DNA of 64,000 nt from Jiella pelagia (lineage in GTDB: Bacteria > Pseudomonadota > Alphaproteobacteria > Rhizobiales > Rhizobiaceae). The stretch lies in contig NZ_CP114029.1 of NCBI RefSeq assembly GCF_026898155.1, positions 875,501-939,500 on the forward strand, written 5' to 3'. Below are positions 46,942 through 57,876 of the stretch, one piece after another. Both the position numbers and the translations under genes were made by a program. Position 1 is the stretch's first letter. Each line of letters begins with the position of its first letter. The notes below the pieces were generated by a model. The model did not search any database and had not been told where the DNA came from. It saw only the letters and a program-made list of their open reading frames with translations.

Positions 46942-48387
46942 ATGACAAAGCGCTACCCCCGCGACCTCCTCGGCTATGGCAGGACGCCGCCCGATCCCAA
47001 ATGGCCGAACCCTTCGGGTGAAGGCACGGCCAGGATCTGCGTCCAGTTCGTCGTCAATTACGAGGAGGGCGGGGAGAGCTCGATCCTCGACGGCGATCCG
47101 GCCTCCGAAGCGCTTCTTTCCGAGATCGTCGGTGCGCAGCCCTGGCCCGGCCAGCGCAACCTCAACATGGAATCGCTGTACGAATACGGCTCGCGGGCCG
47201 GCTTCTGGCGGCTGTGGCGGATGTTCACCGAGCGTGACATGCCGGTCACCGTCTTCGGCGTCGCGCTCGCGCTCGAGCGCAATCCGGAAGCCGTCGAGGC
47301 GATGCTCGAGGCGGACTGGGAGATCGCCAGCCACGGGCTCCGATGGCTCGAATACAAGGACTTTCCGGAGGAGCAGGAACGCCGGCACATTGGGGACGCC
47401 GTGCGCATCCACACGGCGATCACCGGCTCGCGTCCGCTCGGCATCTATCAGGGCAAGCCCTCCGCCAACACGCTGAAGCTGGTCATGGAAGAAGGCGGCT
47501 TCGCCTATTCCTCCGACAGCTATGCCGACGACCTGCCCTACTGGGTGGAAGGCCCGCACGGGCCGCACCTGATCATTCCCTACACCCTCGACACCAACGA
47601 CATGCGCTTTGCGACGCCGCAGGGCTTCAATTCCGGCGACCAGTTCTTCGCCTATCTGAAGGACGCCTTCGACGCGCTCTATGCCGAGGGCGAGGCCGGC
47701 CAGGCGAAGATGCTGAATGTCGGCCTGCACTGCCGACTGGTCGGGCGGCCCGGCCGCGCCGCCGCCCTCGCCCGCTTTCTTGACTACGTGAAGTCGAAGC
47801 CGGACGTCTGGGTGGCGCGGCGGATCGACATCGCCGAACACTGGCGTGCGCGTTTCCCCTATTCCCCGGGCTTCCGCCCTAGCGGGATGTCCGCGGCTAG
47901 GTTCGTCTCGACCTTCGGCGGCGTCTTCGAGCATTCGCCCTTCGTCGCCGAGCGGGCGTTCGCTCAAGGCCTCCACAGCGCCCACGATTCGCCGCTCGGT
48001 CTTTCCGGCGCCATGAACGCCGCGTTCCGCGAGGCCAGCGAAACCGAGCGCCTCGGCGTCTTGAAGGCCCATCCCGATCTCGCCGGCAAGCTGGCGCTCG
48101 CCGGCGGCCTCACCGCGCAGTCCAAATCCGAGCAGGCCGGCGCCGGGCTCGATCAGCTGACCGAACCGGAACTTGCCCGCTTTACCGAACTCAACCAGCA
48201 CTATGTCAAGCGCTTCGGCTTTCCCTTCATCATCGCCGTAAAAGGCCTCGACAAGACCGCGATTCTTTCGGCCTTCGAGCGACGCGTCGACAATGAACCT
48301 GCCGAAGAATTCGCCACCGCTTGCCGCGAGGTGGAGAAGATCGCGCGGCTTCGCATCCACGCCCTCTTCGAAAGCGACAAGCCATGA
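46942..48387 (+). CDS. puuE-uraD: Bifunctional allantoinase (PuuE) / OHCU decarboxylase (UraD)
   Basis: Fusion of two purine-degradation enzymes, 481 residues. Residues 1-310 are PuuE, a metal-free polysaccharide-deacetylase-fold allantoinase ([30 protein letters not shown]). Residues 320-481 are UraD, which decarboxylates OHCU to S-allantoin ([15 protein letters not shown] with the catalytic histidine, [20 protein letters not shown]). The stop overlaps the alc start (ATGA). Fused forms occur in Rhizobiales. Uricase and 5-hydroxyisourate hydrolase are not in the window. Confidence 0.92.
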   Translation: MTKRYPRDLLGYGRTPPDPKWPNPSGEGTARICVQFVVNYEEGGESSILDGDPASEALLSEIVGAQPWPGQRNLNMESLYEYGSRAGFWRLWRMFTERDMPVTVFGVALALERNPEAVEAMLEADWEIASHGLRWLEYKDFPEEQERRHIGDAVRIHTAITGSRPLGIYQGKPSANTLKLVMEEGGFAYSSDSYADDLPYWVEGPHGPHLIIPYTLDTNDMRFATPQGFNSGDQFFAYLKDAFDALYAEGEAGQAKMLNVGLHCRLVGRPGRAAALARFLDYVKSKPDVWVARRIDIAEHWRARFPYSPGFRPSGMSAARFVSTFGGVFEHSPFVAERAFAQGLHSAHDSPLGLSGAMNAAFREASETERLGVLKAHPDLAGKLALAGGLTAQSKSEQAGAGLDQLTEPELARFTELNQHYVKRFGFPFIIAVKGLDKTAILSAFERRVDNEPAEEFATACREVEKIARLRIHALFESDKP

Positions 48388-49402
48388 GTTCCGAACGCTT
48401 CCTGACCGCCGTATCTCTGCCCGAAGCGCAGGACCTCACGCGCCGGTTCATCGACCTCGCCCAGCCGCGGCTCGGAACCGAGGTGACCTTCGCGACCGAT
48501 GACTTCTTTGCCGACAAGTCGCGGATGATCGCCCCCTCCCCCCGGTCTTCTATCCGGACCGTTTCGACGATCACGGCAAATGGATGGACGGCTGGGAATC
48601 GCGGAGGAAGCGCACCCCCGGCCACGATCACGCGATCGTCCGTCTCGGCCAGCGCGGCACGGTCGCCGCCATCGACGTCGAGACGTCATTCTTCACCGGC
48701 AACTACCCGCCCGAGGCGATGATCGAGGCGGCCGATACTCCGGAGGAACCGAGCGAGGCGGACTGGATCACGATCGTTTCTCGTTCGGCGTTGAAGGGCG
48801 ACAGCCACAATCTCTTCGCCATCGATCATGCCCGGCCGGTCCGCTGGCTGAAGCTCCACATCTTTCCCGACGGCGGCATCGCTCGCCTGCGCGTCTATGG
48901 CACCATCGAAAAGGACTGGGGCCTCGTGTCACCGGACGAGACCATCGATCTCGCGGCGATGGAGAATGGCGGCACCGCCGTCGCCTGGAATGATGCCCAT
49001 TACGGTCACCCGGCGAACATGCTGGCGCCGGGCCGCGCCCCGGTCATGGCCGACGGCTGGGAGACGGCGCGCCGCCGGGTTGCCGGCAACGACTGGTGCG
49101 TCCTCAAACTCGGGACGGCGGGCCGGATCGAGCGCATCGCCGTCGACACCAACCACTTCAAGGGCAACTTTCCCGACCGCTTCTCCCTGCGCGCCGGTCG
49201 GCTTGGCGACGAGGCGACGCTCGAAGCGATCGACGCCGCCAGCCGGACATGGCCAGCGATCGTCGAAGAAGCCAAGCTGAAGGCCGATCACGTCGAAAAA
49301 TTCGCCGCCGCGCCGCTGAGCGAGCCGGCCACCCATGTCAGGCTCGACATTTTCCCCGATGGCGGTGTGTCGCGGCTGCGCCTCTACGGGAAGAAGGCCT
49401 GA
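48384..49402 (+). CDS. alc: Allantoicase (one frameshift at a C-run)
   Basis: Converts allantoate to ureidoglycolate and urea. After correction it has 339 residues with the two repeated jelly-roll domains: [20 protein letters not shown] in the first and [20 protein letters not shown] in the second. The break is at 48537-48542 (six C; seven would give [16 protein letters not shown]). It is very likely a read error. ATG 48384 overlaps the puuE-uraD stop, and the end overlaps allA (TGATG), so the three genes form one operon. Confidence 0.9.
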
Positions 49403-49890
49403 TGCACGTCATCCATCCCCGACCGTTGACGAAAGCCGATTTCGCGCCCTTCGGCGAGGTCCTGGAAATGGCCGGAGCCAGATCGTTCGTCATCAACGAC
49501 GGCATGGCGACGCGCTTTCATGATCTCGCCAGGGTCGACGTCGCGGCGGGCGGCGGCCGGCCGGCGATCTCGATCTTCAAGGCGCAGCCGGCGACCCTGC
49601 CGCTCGACATCGCGATGTTCGAGCGGCACCCGCTCGCAAGCCAGGCCTTTTATCCGCTCTCGGGCAGATCGTGGCTGGTCGTGGTCGCGTCGGACGATGC
49701 GGGCCGTCCGGGAGAGATCGAAGCCTTTCTGGCGAGCGGGACGCAGGGCGTGAACTATGCCCGCGGCGTCTGGCATCATCCGTTGCTGGCCCTCGGCGAA
49801 ATCTCGGACTTCCTCGTCGTCGATCGCGTTGGCAACGGCGACAATCTTGAGGAAACCCGGCTCGAACTGTCCTGCCGGCTGGAGCGGTGA
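49402..49890 (+). CDS. allA: Ureidoglycolate lyase
   Basis: Splits ureidoglycolate into glyoxylate and urea, ending the ureide pathway. It has 162 residues, a cupin-type fold. Marker segments are KADFAPFGEVLEM near the N-terminus, FERHPLASQAFYPLSGRSWLVVVA, and GVNYARGVWHHPLLALGEISDFLVVDR, holding the expected active-site residues. It is translationally coupled to alc. Confidence 0.94.
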   Translation: MHVIHPRPLTKADFAPFGEVLEMAGARSFVINDGMATRFHDLARVDVAAGGGRPAISIFKAQPATLPLDIAMFERHPLASQAFYPLSGRSWLVVVASDDAGRPGEIEAFLASGTQGVNYARGVWHHPLLALGEISDFLVVDRVGNGDNLEETRLELSCRLER

Positions 49891-50060
49891 GCTGGGAGCC
49901 GTTGTCGCAAGCGTTACACCTCGCTTCCCGCCGTCATCTCGAAACCATCGCCCGGCTCGCTCGTTATATGTTGGACTTCCATGACGAGCGCGCTTTCGAT
50001 GTCTATGCCGCCGTCTGACGGGCGCGCACCAGTGATAACGGAACTTCAAGGAGGCCAGCC

Positions 50061-50300
50061 ATGGCAACGGAGGCAATGAAGCATGCAAATTTCGCGCATC
50101 CCACGCACGGAAACTATGACAGCCCCGATGCGGTGCTGAATGATGATCGCCTTACCGACAGTGAGAAGCAGACGATACTGGAGGAATGGAGCGCGTCCCT
50201 GAAGCAAATCATGACCAACGAACCAAAAGCTCCGCAAGTGGAAGCGACAAGCAGATCGCTCGATGAGGCCGCAGCCAGACTGGCAGCCGGGAAGACTTGA
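50061..50300 (+). CDS. Small conserved protein, intact paralogue
   Basis: Soluble protein of 79 residues with an AAGGAGG ribosome site. It shares the pattern HP-x2-G-x-Y-x-S-x-D-x-(L/V)-L-x-D-(D/E)-RL-x-(D/E)-x-EKQ with the second small gene at 50608, and both end in AARLAAGK/AERLAAGG. The reconstructed paralogue has exactly the same length. Such small acidic proteins are known in Rhizobiales without a function. Confidence 0.75.
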   Translation: MATEAMKHANFAHPTHGNYDSPDAVLNDDRLTDSEKQTILEEWSASLKQIMTNEPKAPQVEATSRSLDEAAARLAAGKT

Positions 50301-50607
50301 CCCGGATCATTATTTTAGAATCTGCTCAGCTCGTTGGTAATCAAGTCGTTAACATCAAATAAGCAAGAGCAAAAACGGTTGAAAAGCACTTTGGTCCCTT
50401 GCCCGGACGGAGCTGGACGGCCATTTTCCCGAAATGGTTGCGGTTTGCGTCAGCCACGCAATGTGCTGCTGCATTTTGTCGCAATGCTTTCACAGCCGTT
50501 GTTGATTAGACGCCACTGCTGATTGATGAAATCTCGAAGGCTCGCGAAGAAGACGGGTCGGCTCTCGGCAGGCGGGAGAGCAAGAGTGAATTGGGGAGAG
50601 ACCACAA
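50301..50607. other. Intergenic stretch between the two small paralogues
   Basis: About 300 bp, less GC-rich than its surroundings. It should hold the promoter of the second small gene. A 62-residue frame at 50334 is not convincing. Confidence 0.45.
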
Positions 50608-50788
50608 ATGCAGACGCAGTATCCGCCTACCGCCCATTACCAACACCCTCAACTCGGTACCTACAAATCGGCTGACGAACTTCTGTCTGACGAGAGGCTC
50701 TCGGAGACAGAGAAGCAGATGGCGATCGAGGCGTGGCGCGTTCAGCTTGAGCATGGGATATACGAAGACGCCGAGACCGCTGCCTATA
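50608..50788 (+). pseudogene. Small conserved protein, paralogue split by IS481 (5' part)
   Basis: First 60 codons of a 79-codon gene, paralogous to 50061-50300 (YQHPQLGTYKSADELLSDER then LSETEKQ). The IS481 element enters at the TAT codon after ETAA. The frame then ends three codons inside the IS (MSS, stop TAA). Removing the IS and one 7-bp duplication gives ETAAYRAAIKSLKGAAERLA then AGGH, stop. The truncated protein may still be made. Confidence 0.85.
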
Positions 50789-51889
50789 TGTCCTCTTAAG
50801 CTTCTTGGCTGACGAATGACATCACGGTTTCGACCGGCCTGCGGCCCATGTTGCGATAGCCAAGGTGCGGGCGTTCGGTGTTGTAGTGGACGAGCCAAGC
50901 GTCGAGATCGGCCTGCAGGGCCTCGACCGTTTCGTAGAATGTCTCGCGCATCGTGACGCGGAAGAACTCGTCGAGGATGGTGCCGTTGAAGCGCTCGACG
51001 AAGCCGTTGGTCTTGGGCGTCCGGACCCTTGTTCGCCTGTGCTCGATGCCGTTGAGGTCGAGGTAGAGCTCGTAGGGGTGCTTGTCGGTGCCGCAGAATT
51101 CCCGGCCGTTGTCGGTGAGGACTGCGCCGACCGGCAGGTCGAGATGGCGATAGAAGGGCAGCACCTCGTTGTGGAGCACGGCGACGGCCGCCTCAGGCTG
51201 CTTGGAGACATGCAGGAAGCCGAAGGCATAGGAGCCGTAGGTGTCGACGACGGCATGCAGGTAGACCTTGCCGATGCCCTTGAGATTGCCGACGAAGAAA
51301 GTGTCGGCCGACAGGAGTTCGCCGGGCGCCGAACTCTCGACATGGCGCTCGCGGAAGCAGGGGTTCAGCTTCTCCAGGAACACCGCCTGCTCGGGCGTGA
51401 TCGCGATCTCTCTGTCTGCATTGGCCTTTTCCAACGCCAGCCAGCGGTCCGTGCGCGTGCCGAGATCGGCGGCATTCAGGATCTTCTGGATGGTAATGGC
51501 CGAGACGGCGATCCCTTCCAGGCGCAAGAGCGCCTCCAGCCGGTTGCAGCCATAGGCCGGATGCTCCAGCGCCAGGGCCCTGATCCGCTCCACCGTCGCC
51601 GGCGGGGTCGTCTGCGGATGGCTCTTGTGGATCGGTGGCAGGTCCTTCAGGCCCTCAAAGCCCTGCGTCTGAAAGCGCCGCTTCCATTCGTAGAAGCTGG
51701 TGCGGTCGAGACCGCGCTGCCGGCACGCCTCGGCGACGTTGCCCAATTCCTTGGCCAGGTCCAGGACGCTCAAACGATGATGCGCAACCTTCGTCGCCGC
51801 ATCGCGCGGCCCTGCCTTCCTTGTTGATGACTGTCCCATGGTCCGATCCTCCTTTCCAAAAATAGCATGGAAAGAAGCTTAAGAGGACA
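50789..51889 (-). mobile_element. IS481-family insertion sequence
   Basis: Complete element of 1101 bp. The terminal inverted repeats are perfect over 18 bp: TGTCCTCTTAAGCTTCTT at 50789-50806 and its complement at 51872-51889. A 7-bp target duplication GCCTATA lies on each side (50782-50788, 51890-51896). It carries one transposase gene on the minus strand whose TAA stop lies within the inverted repeat. Perfect ends and an intact transposase suggest a recent insertion. Confidence 0.95.
50796..51839 (-). CDS. IS481-family transposase
   Basis: DDE integrase-core transposase of 347 residues. N-terminal helix-turn-helix (GNVAEACRQRGLDRTSFYEWKRRF); catalytic residues in LLSADTFFVG, AVLTDNGREF and GFVERFNGTI. 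The phrase ERPHLGYRNMGRRPVE is typical of the family. It contains one of only three intact GAGCTC sites of the window (51066-51071). Confidence 0.95.
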   Translation of the reverse strand: MGQSSTRKAGPRDAATKVAHHRLSVLDLAKELGNVAEACRQRGLDRTSFYEWKRRFQTQGFEGLKDLPPIHKSHPQTTPPATVERIRALALEHPAYGCNRLEALLRLEGIAVSAITIQKILNAADLGTRTDRWLALEKANADREIAITPEQAVFLEKLNPCFRERHVESSAPGELLSADTFFVGNLKGIGKVYLHAVVDTYGSYAFGFLHVSKQPEAAVAVLHNEVLPFYRHLDLPVGAVLTDNGREFCGTDKHPYELYLDLNGIEHRRTRVRTPKTNGFVERFNGTILDEFFRVTMRETFYETVEALQADLDAWLVHYNTERPHLGYRNMGRRPVETVMSFVSQEA

Positions 51890-51955
51890 GCCTATAGGGC
51901 CGCGATCAAGTCGCTGAAGGGCGCGGCCGAACGGCTGGCGGCTGGTGGGCACTGA
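51890..51955 (+). pseudogene. Small conserved protein, 3' part beyond IS481
   Basis: The last 19 codons of the interrupted small gene, starting within the duplicated GCCTATA and ending at TGA 51953-51955 (AIKSLKGAAERLAAGGH). It has no start of its own. Confidence 0.83.
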
Positions 51956-52089
51956 GAGGTTCGTAAGTCCTTTCAGGCGAGAAAGCGCCTTTCGGACGTT
52001 GTGTCCTCCTTTCTCGTCGAGCAATGCACCCTAGCTTGCCACGGGTGCGGCCGAGAAGAGCCGCGGCAAAGGCCACGGGACACCGACTC

Positions 52090-53448
52090 ATGCCAAAAAG
52101 CATCAACCCTGCGACGGGCGAAGTCATCGAGGATTATGCCGAGCACGTCGACGACTTCGTTGAGCGAGCGCTGGAGAATGCCGAACTCGCCTATCGTGAC
52201 TGGCGCCGGACCCCCTTCGGTCGACGGGCAGATCTTCTGAACCGCACGGCCGACATTCTGGAAAAGCGCAAGCACGAACTCGGCCGGATCGCCACGCTCG
52301 AAATGGGCAAGCGCCTGAAAGAGGCCGTCGCCGAGGTTGAAAAATGCGCCCTCGGCTGTCGCTATTACGCCGAGCACGGCGAGGCGATGATCACCGACGA
52401 CGAACGCCCCGGCCCCGCCTCGAAGAACTACGTCGCCTATCTGCCGATCGGCCCGGTCCTCGCGGTGATGCCGTGGAATTTCCCCTATTGGCAGTGCTTC
52501 CGCTTCATCGCGCCCGCACTCATGGCGGGCAATGTCGGCCTGTTGAAGCACGCCTCGAATGTCAGCCAGTGCGCGCTCGAGATCGAGAACGTGCTGCTCG
52601 AGGCGGATGCACCGCAGGGCGTGTTCCAGACGCTGCTGATCTCGTCGAAGCGGGTCGAGCCGATACTGCGCGATCGCCGCGTCCGCGCCGCGACCCTGAC
52701 CGGCAGCGAAGCGGCCGGCGCTGCCGTCGCCGCGACGGCGGGCTCCGAGATCAAGACGACGGTACTCGAACTCGGCGGCTCGGATCCGTTCATCGTCATG
52801 CCCTCGGCCGACATCGCCAAGGCGGTCGACGTCGGCGTCACGGCCCGCATGCAGAATAACGGCCAGAGCTGCATCGCCGCCAAGCGTTTCATCGTCCATG
52901 CAGACGTCTATGACGACTACACGGCCCGGTATCGGGAGAAACTCGAGGCGATGACCGTGGGCGACCCGATGGACGAGGCGACCGACCTCGGCCCCGTGGC
53001 GATCAAGTCCGGCGTCGACGACCTCAGCGATCAGATCGAGCGCTCGGTGAAGGCCGGCGCGACGCTGACGACCGGCGGCGCGATCGAGGGCCAGGGTTTC
53101 TACTTCAAGCCGTCGATGCTCGAAAACGTCGGCAAGGAGGCGCCAGCCTATCGCGAGGAGCTGTTCGGTCCCTGCGCGATCTTCTTCAAGGTCGCGTCGA
53201 TCGACGAGGCGATCGACATTTCCAACGATTCCGAATTCGGCCTCGGCGGCTCGGTGTGGACGAACGAGGCGGGCGAGATTGAACGCTTCGTCCGCGATCT
53301 CGACACCGGCGGCACCCATGTGAACCGGATGACCGCTTCCGATCCCCGCCTTCCCTTCGGCGGCGTCAAGCGCTCGGGCTACGGGCGGGAGCTTTCGAAA
53401 GAGGGCATCCATGCCTTCATGAACGCCAAGGCCGTGACGATCGACTGA
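52090..53448 (+). CDS. NAD(P)-dependent succinate-semialdehyde dehydrogenase-type aldehyde dehydrogenase
   Basis: Aldehyde dehydrogenase of 452 residues. The short length and the start KSINPATGEVIEDYAEH fit the YneI/Sad group of succinate-semialdehyde dehydrogenases. The cofactor loop is LTGSEAAGAAVA, the catalytic glutamate is in VLELGGSDPFIVM and the cysteine in NNGQSCIAAKRFIV. HVNRMTASDPRLPFGGVKRSGYGRELSKEG is typical. It would feed GABA or similar carbon into the TCA cycle. No transaminase gene is beside it. Confidence 0.9.
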   Translation: MPKSINPATGEVIEDYAEHVDDFVERALENAELAYRDWRRTPFGRRADLLNRTADILEKRKHELGRIATLEMGKRLKEAVAEVEKCALGCRYYAEHGEAMITDDERPGPASKNYVAYLPIGPVLAVMPWNFPYWQCFRFIAPALMAGNVGLLKHASNVSQCALEIENVLLEADAPQGVFQTLLISSKRVEPILRDRRVRAATLTGSEAAGAAVAATAGSEIKTTVLELGGSDPFIVMPSADIAKAVDVGVTARMQNNGQSCIAAKRFIVHADVYDDYTARYREKLEAMTVGDPMDEATDLGPVAIKSGVDDLSDQIERSVKAGATLTTGGAIEGQGFYFKPSMLENVGKEAPAYREELFGPCAIFFKVASIDEAIDISNDSEFGLGGSVWTNEAGEIERFVRDLDTGGTHVNRMTASDPRLPFGGVKRSGYGRELSKEGIHAFMNAKAVTID

Positions 53449-53740
53449 GCGCCGCTGGCAGGGTGTCGAAGCTCGCTTCCGCCCTGACGGCGGCAACAGG
53501 ATCGAGACCCGCCGCGCCGCCCCGCAAGCCGCACTCAAGCATAACGGGTTTTTCTAGCCCGGCGCCGCGACACACGGGGCACAAACGCGCGAGCCAACGG
53601 TATGGGACGGCTAATTCGGTGGCAGGCTTGCCGGCTGCCTATCTTCACGGCATAGAGTCAACGTCGAGGTGGTGGATGTCTTTTCCGGTATCCGCCCAGT
53701 TTTCGGCCGGAACGATCGACAAGCGAACGGACACGTCGCA

Positions 53741-55392
53741 ATGAACACGACCCACCTCCCCCTTCCCCCGCGCACCTTGCTGCCCTGACGCCGCGGGCCG
53801 AAACGGCACGGACGGTCGGCATCCGGTCACTCTTCGCCGCAGATCCGAACCGCTTCGGCGAGTTTTCCGCCAGCACCGCCGGTCTCCTCCTCGACTATTC
53901 CAAGACCGCCATCGACGCCGAAACCCGTGCGGCGCTGCTTGAGCTGGCAAAAGCTCGCCAAGTCGAGGAGAAGCGCGACGCGATGTATTCCGGCGCGCGC
54001 ATCAACGTCACCGAGAACCGCTCGGTCCTCCACATGGCGCTTCGCGCCGAGCCTGCCGATGCCTACCGCGCCGATGGCGATCCGGTCAGCGCCGAGGTGA
54101 TGGGCGTCCTCACCGCCATGTCGAACTTTTCGACCAAGGTCCGCAACGGCGAGATCGTCGGTTCTGACGGCGACCTGATTACCGACGTCGTCAATATCGG
54201 CATCGGCGGCTCGGATCTCGGCCCGGTGATGGCGACGCTGGCGCTCGCTCCCTATCACGACGGCCCGCGCACCCATTTCGTCTCGAATGTCGATGGCGCC
54301 CATATGGCCGACACGCTGAAGGGGCTGGAGCCGAAGACGACGCTCTTCATCATCGCCTCCAAGACCTTCACCACCATCGAGACCATGACCAACGCGGCGA
54401 CGGCCCGCCGGTGGATCGTCGCGACCCTCGGCGAAGCTGCAGTCGGCGCCCATTTCGCCGCCGTCTCCACCGCCCTCGACAAGGTCGGCGCCTTCGGCAT
54501 CGGCTCGGAGCGGACCTTCGGCTTCTGGGAATGGGTCGGCGGACGCTATTCGATCTGGTCGGCGATCGGCCTGCCGCTGATGCTGGCGATCGGCCCGGAG
54601 CGCTTCCGGGCGTTCCTCGCCGGCGCCCGCGAGATCGACCAGCACTTCAAGACTGCGCCGCTGGAAGCGAACCTTCCCGTGCTGCTCGGCCTCGTCGGCT
54701 ATTGGCACCGGGCACTGATGGGCCATCCGACCCGGGCGATCATCCCCTACGACCAGCGGCTCGCCCGCTTTCCGGCCTACCTCCAGCAGCTCGACATGGA
54801 ATCGAACGGCAAGCGCGTCGGCCTCGACGGCGAGGCGGTTGCGATCAGCGGGCCGGTCGTGTGGGGCGAGCCCGGCACGAACGGCCAGCACGCCTTCTTC
54901 CAGCTGATCCACCAGGGGACGGACGTCATCCCCGTCGAGTTCCTGCTCGGCGCCAATGCCGACGAGGGCGCCGACATGGCGGTCCATCAGGACCTTCTCC
55001 TCGCCAACTGCCTCGCCCAGAGCGAAGCCCTGATGAAGGGCCGGACGCTGGAGGAGGCCCGCCAGCAGCTTCTCGATGCGGGCCGTTCGCCCGAGGATGC
55101 CGAGCGCATCGCGCCTCACCGGGTGTTTCCGGGCGATCGCCCCTCGATCACCATCCTCTATTCGAAGCTCGATCCGGCGACGCTCGGCGCGCTGATCGCG
55201 CTTTACGAGCACCGGGTCTTCGTCGAGGCGCAGCTCTTCGGCATCAACGCCTTCGACCAGTGGGGCGTGGAACTCGGCAAGGAACTGGCGAACAATCTCG
55301 TCCCGGTCGTCACCGGAGAAGCCTCGGCGGAGGGCCGCGACGGCTCCACCCGCGGGCTCGTCGCAGCCATCCAGTCGATGAGGAACCATTGA
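53741..55392 (+). CDS. pgi: Glucose-6-phosphate isomerase (one frameshift at a C-run)
   Basis: Interconverts glucose-6-P and fructose-6-P. After correction it has 550 residues. The start [10 protein letters not shown] is joined to [20 protein letters not shown] by adding one C in the C-runs at 53758-53769; the main open frame only starts at 53983, which would lose 80 residues of the family's N-terminus. Hallmarks: [63 protein letters not shown] and [12 protein letters not shown]. It overlaps glgP by one base (TGATG), linking glycogen breakdown to glycolysis. Confidence 0.93.
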
Positions 55393-57876
55393 TGTCAGCC
55401 ACACCGAAGATCGAGCCAATCGGCGCGAAGGTTCCCGAGCCGCGCCAGAACGACCCGGACACGCTCGCCCGCCAGATCGTCGAGAAGCTGACCTATTCGA
55501 TCTGCAAGCATCCCGAGCAGGCGCGGAAATACGACTGGCTGCGGGCGGTCACCCTCGTCGTGCGCGACCGGATCATCGACAACTGGTTTCCCTCGACCGA
55601 CAAGGTTCGTGCGAGCGGCGACAAGCGCGTCTACTACCTGTCGATGGAATTCCTGATCGGCCGGATGCTGCGCGACGCGATCAACAATCTCCAGCTGACC
55701 GGACCGATTCGCGAAGCGCTGAAGCGCTACAATGTCGAGCCTCGACATGGTCGAACTTCTCGAGCCGGACGCAGCCCTCGGCAATGGCGGCCTCGGCCGG
55801 CTAGCAGCCTGCTTCATGGAATCGATGGCCTCGACCGGCGTGCCGGGTGTCGGCTACGGCATTCGCTACGTCCACGGCTTCTTCCGCCAGGAAATCGCCG
55901 ACGGCGCCCAGGTCGAACTGCCCGAGACCTGGCTCGTGCACGGCAATCCATGGGAATTCGAGCGGCGCGATTCGACCTACGAGATCGGCTTCGGCGGCAA
56001 GGTCATGACCCAGGCCGAGCCGGGCAAGCCATCCCGCCACGTCTGGCGGCCGGCCGAGCGCGTTCTTGCCGTCGCCTTCGACACCCCGATGGTCGGCTGG
56101 CGCGGCGAGCAGGTCAACACGCTGCGCCTGTGGAGCGCCCAGGCCGTCGATCCGATCCTGCTCGACGCCTTCAACTCCGGCGATCACATCGGCGCTTTGG
56201 TCGAATCCAACAAGGCCGAGGCGATCACCCGGGTGCTGTATCCGGCGGACTCGCATCAGGCCGGCCAGGAGCTGCGCCTCAGGCAGGAATACTTCTTCTC
56301 CGCCGCATCCCTGCAGGACATCATCCGCCGCCATCTCGGCGAGAACGACAGCCTCGACAATCTCGCCGACAAGGTCGCGATCCAGCTCAACGATACCCAT
56401 CCGGCGGTGTCGGTCGCCGAACTCATGCGGCTGCTCGTCGACGTCCACGGCTTCGAGTGGACGAAGGCTTGGGAGATCACCCGCGCGACCTTCGGCTACA
56501 CCAACCACACGCTCCTGCCGGAAGCGCTGGAGCACTGGCCGATCAACCTGTTCGAGCGGCTTCTGCCCCGCCAGATGCAGATTATCTACCAGATCAATGC
56601 CGACATCATTCGCGAGGCCTCGCAGTCGGGCTTCGACGGCAGCCAGATCTCGGCGATTTCGCTGATCGACGAGGGCAATGGTCGGCGCGTGCGCATGGGC
56701 CAACTCGCCTTCGTCGGCAGCCATGCCGTCAACGGCGTGTCGGCGCTGCACACCGAACTGATGAAGGAGACGGTGTTCCGCAACCTTCACGAACTCTATC
56801 CGGACCGCATCCAGAACAAGACCAACGGCGTGACGCCCCGGCGCTGGCTGATGGAGTGCAATCCCGGCCTGACGGGTCTGTTGACCGAGGCGATCGGGCC
56901 CGGCTTCCTCGACGACATCGAAAAGCTCAGGGATGCCGACAGCCTCGCCGACGACGCGGCCTTCCGGGAGAAGTTCGCCGCGGTGAAGCGGGCGAACAAG
57001 GCGCGGCTGTCCGATCTCATCTCCGACCGGCTGGCCATCACCCTCGACCCGGACGCGATCTTCGACATCCAGGTCAAGCGCATCCACGAATACAAGCGCC
57101 AGTTCCTCAACATCATCGAGGCGATCGCCCTCTACAACCAGATCCGCGCCCATCCCGAGAAGGACTGGACGCCGCGCGTCAAGATCTTCGCCGGCAAGGC
57201 GGCGCCGAGCTACGTCCAGGCAAAGGAAATCATCCATCTCGCCAATGACGTCGCGCGGGTCGTCAATTCGGATCCCTCGGTGCGCGACCTGCTGAAGGTC
57301 GTCTTCATTCCGAACTACAATGTCAGCCTCGCCGAGATCATCATGCCGGCGGCGGACCTGTCGGAACAGATCTCTACGGCCGGCCTCGAAGCCTCCGGTA
57401 CCGGCAACATGAAGTTCGCGCTGAACGGGGCGCTCACCATCGGCACGCTCGACGGGGCGAATGTCGAGATGCTCGAACATGTCGGCGAGGAGAACATCTT
57501 CATTTTCGGCCTGAAGGCCGACGAAGTCGCCCAGCGCCGGCGCGAGACCCATAGCGGCCGCTCGATCATCGACCGCACGCCGCTCTTGCGCGAGGCCCTG
57601 GACGCGATCTCGACGGGTGTCTTCGCGCCGGAAAGCCCTGCCCGCTATCACAGCCTCGTCTCCAACCTCTACAACAACGACTGGTGGATGATCTGCGCCG
57701 ACTTCGAGGCCTACTGGAACACCCAGCGGCAACTCGATGAACTGTTCCTCCGGCAGGATGCCTGGCAGTCGAAGGCGATCCACAACACCGCCCGCATGAG
57801 CTGGTTCTCCTCCGATCGCTCGATCCGCGAATATGCCAAGGATATCTGGCAGGCTGGTCCCGGCCGGGTGACCTGA
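55392..57876 (+). CDS. glgP: Glycogen phosphorylase (one frameshift)
   Basis: PLP enzyme releasing glucose-1-P from glycogen or maltodextrin. After correction it has 827 residues. The N-terminus includes KRVYYLSMEFLIGRMLRDAI. The frame breaks at 55737-55743 where GAGCTC is read GAGCCTC; without the extra C it continues NVELDMVELLEPDAALGNGG then LGRLAACF. The PLP lysine lies in EASGTGNMKFALNGALTIGT, followed by LDGANVEM. The allosteric segments of eukaryotic forms are absent, as usual. A hairpin follows the stop. Confidence 0.95.
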
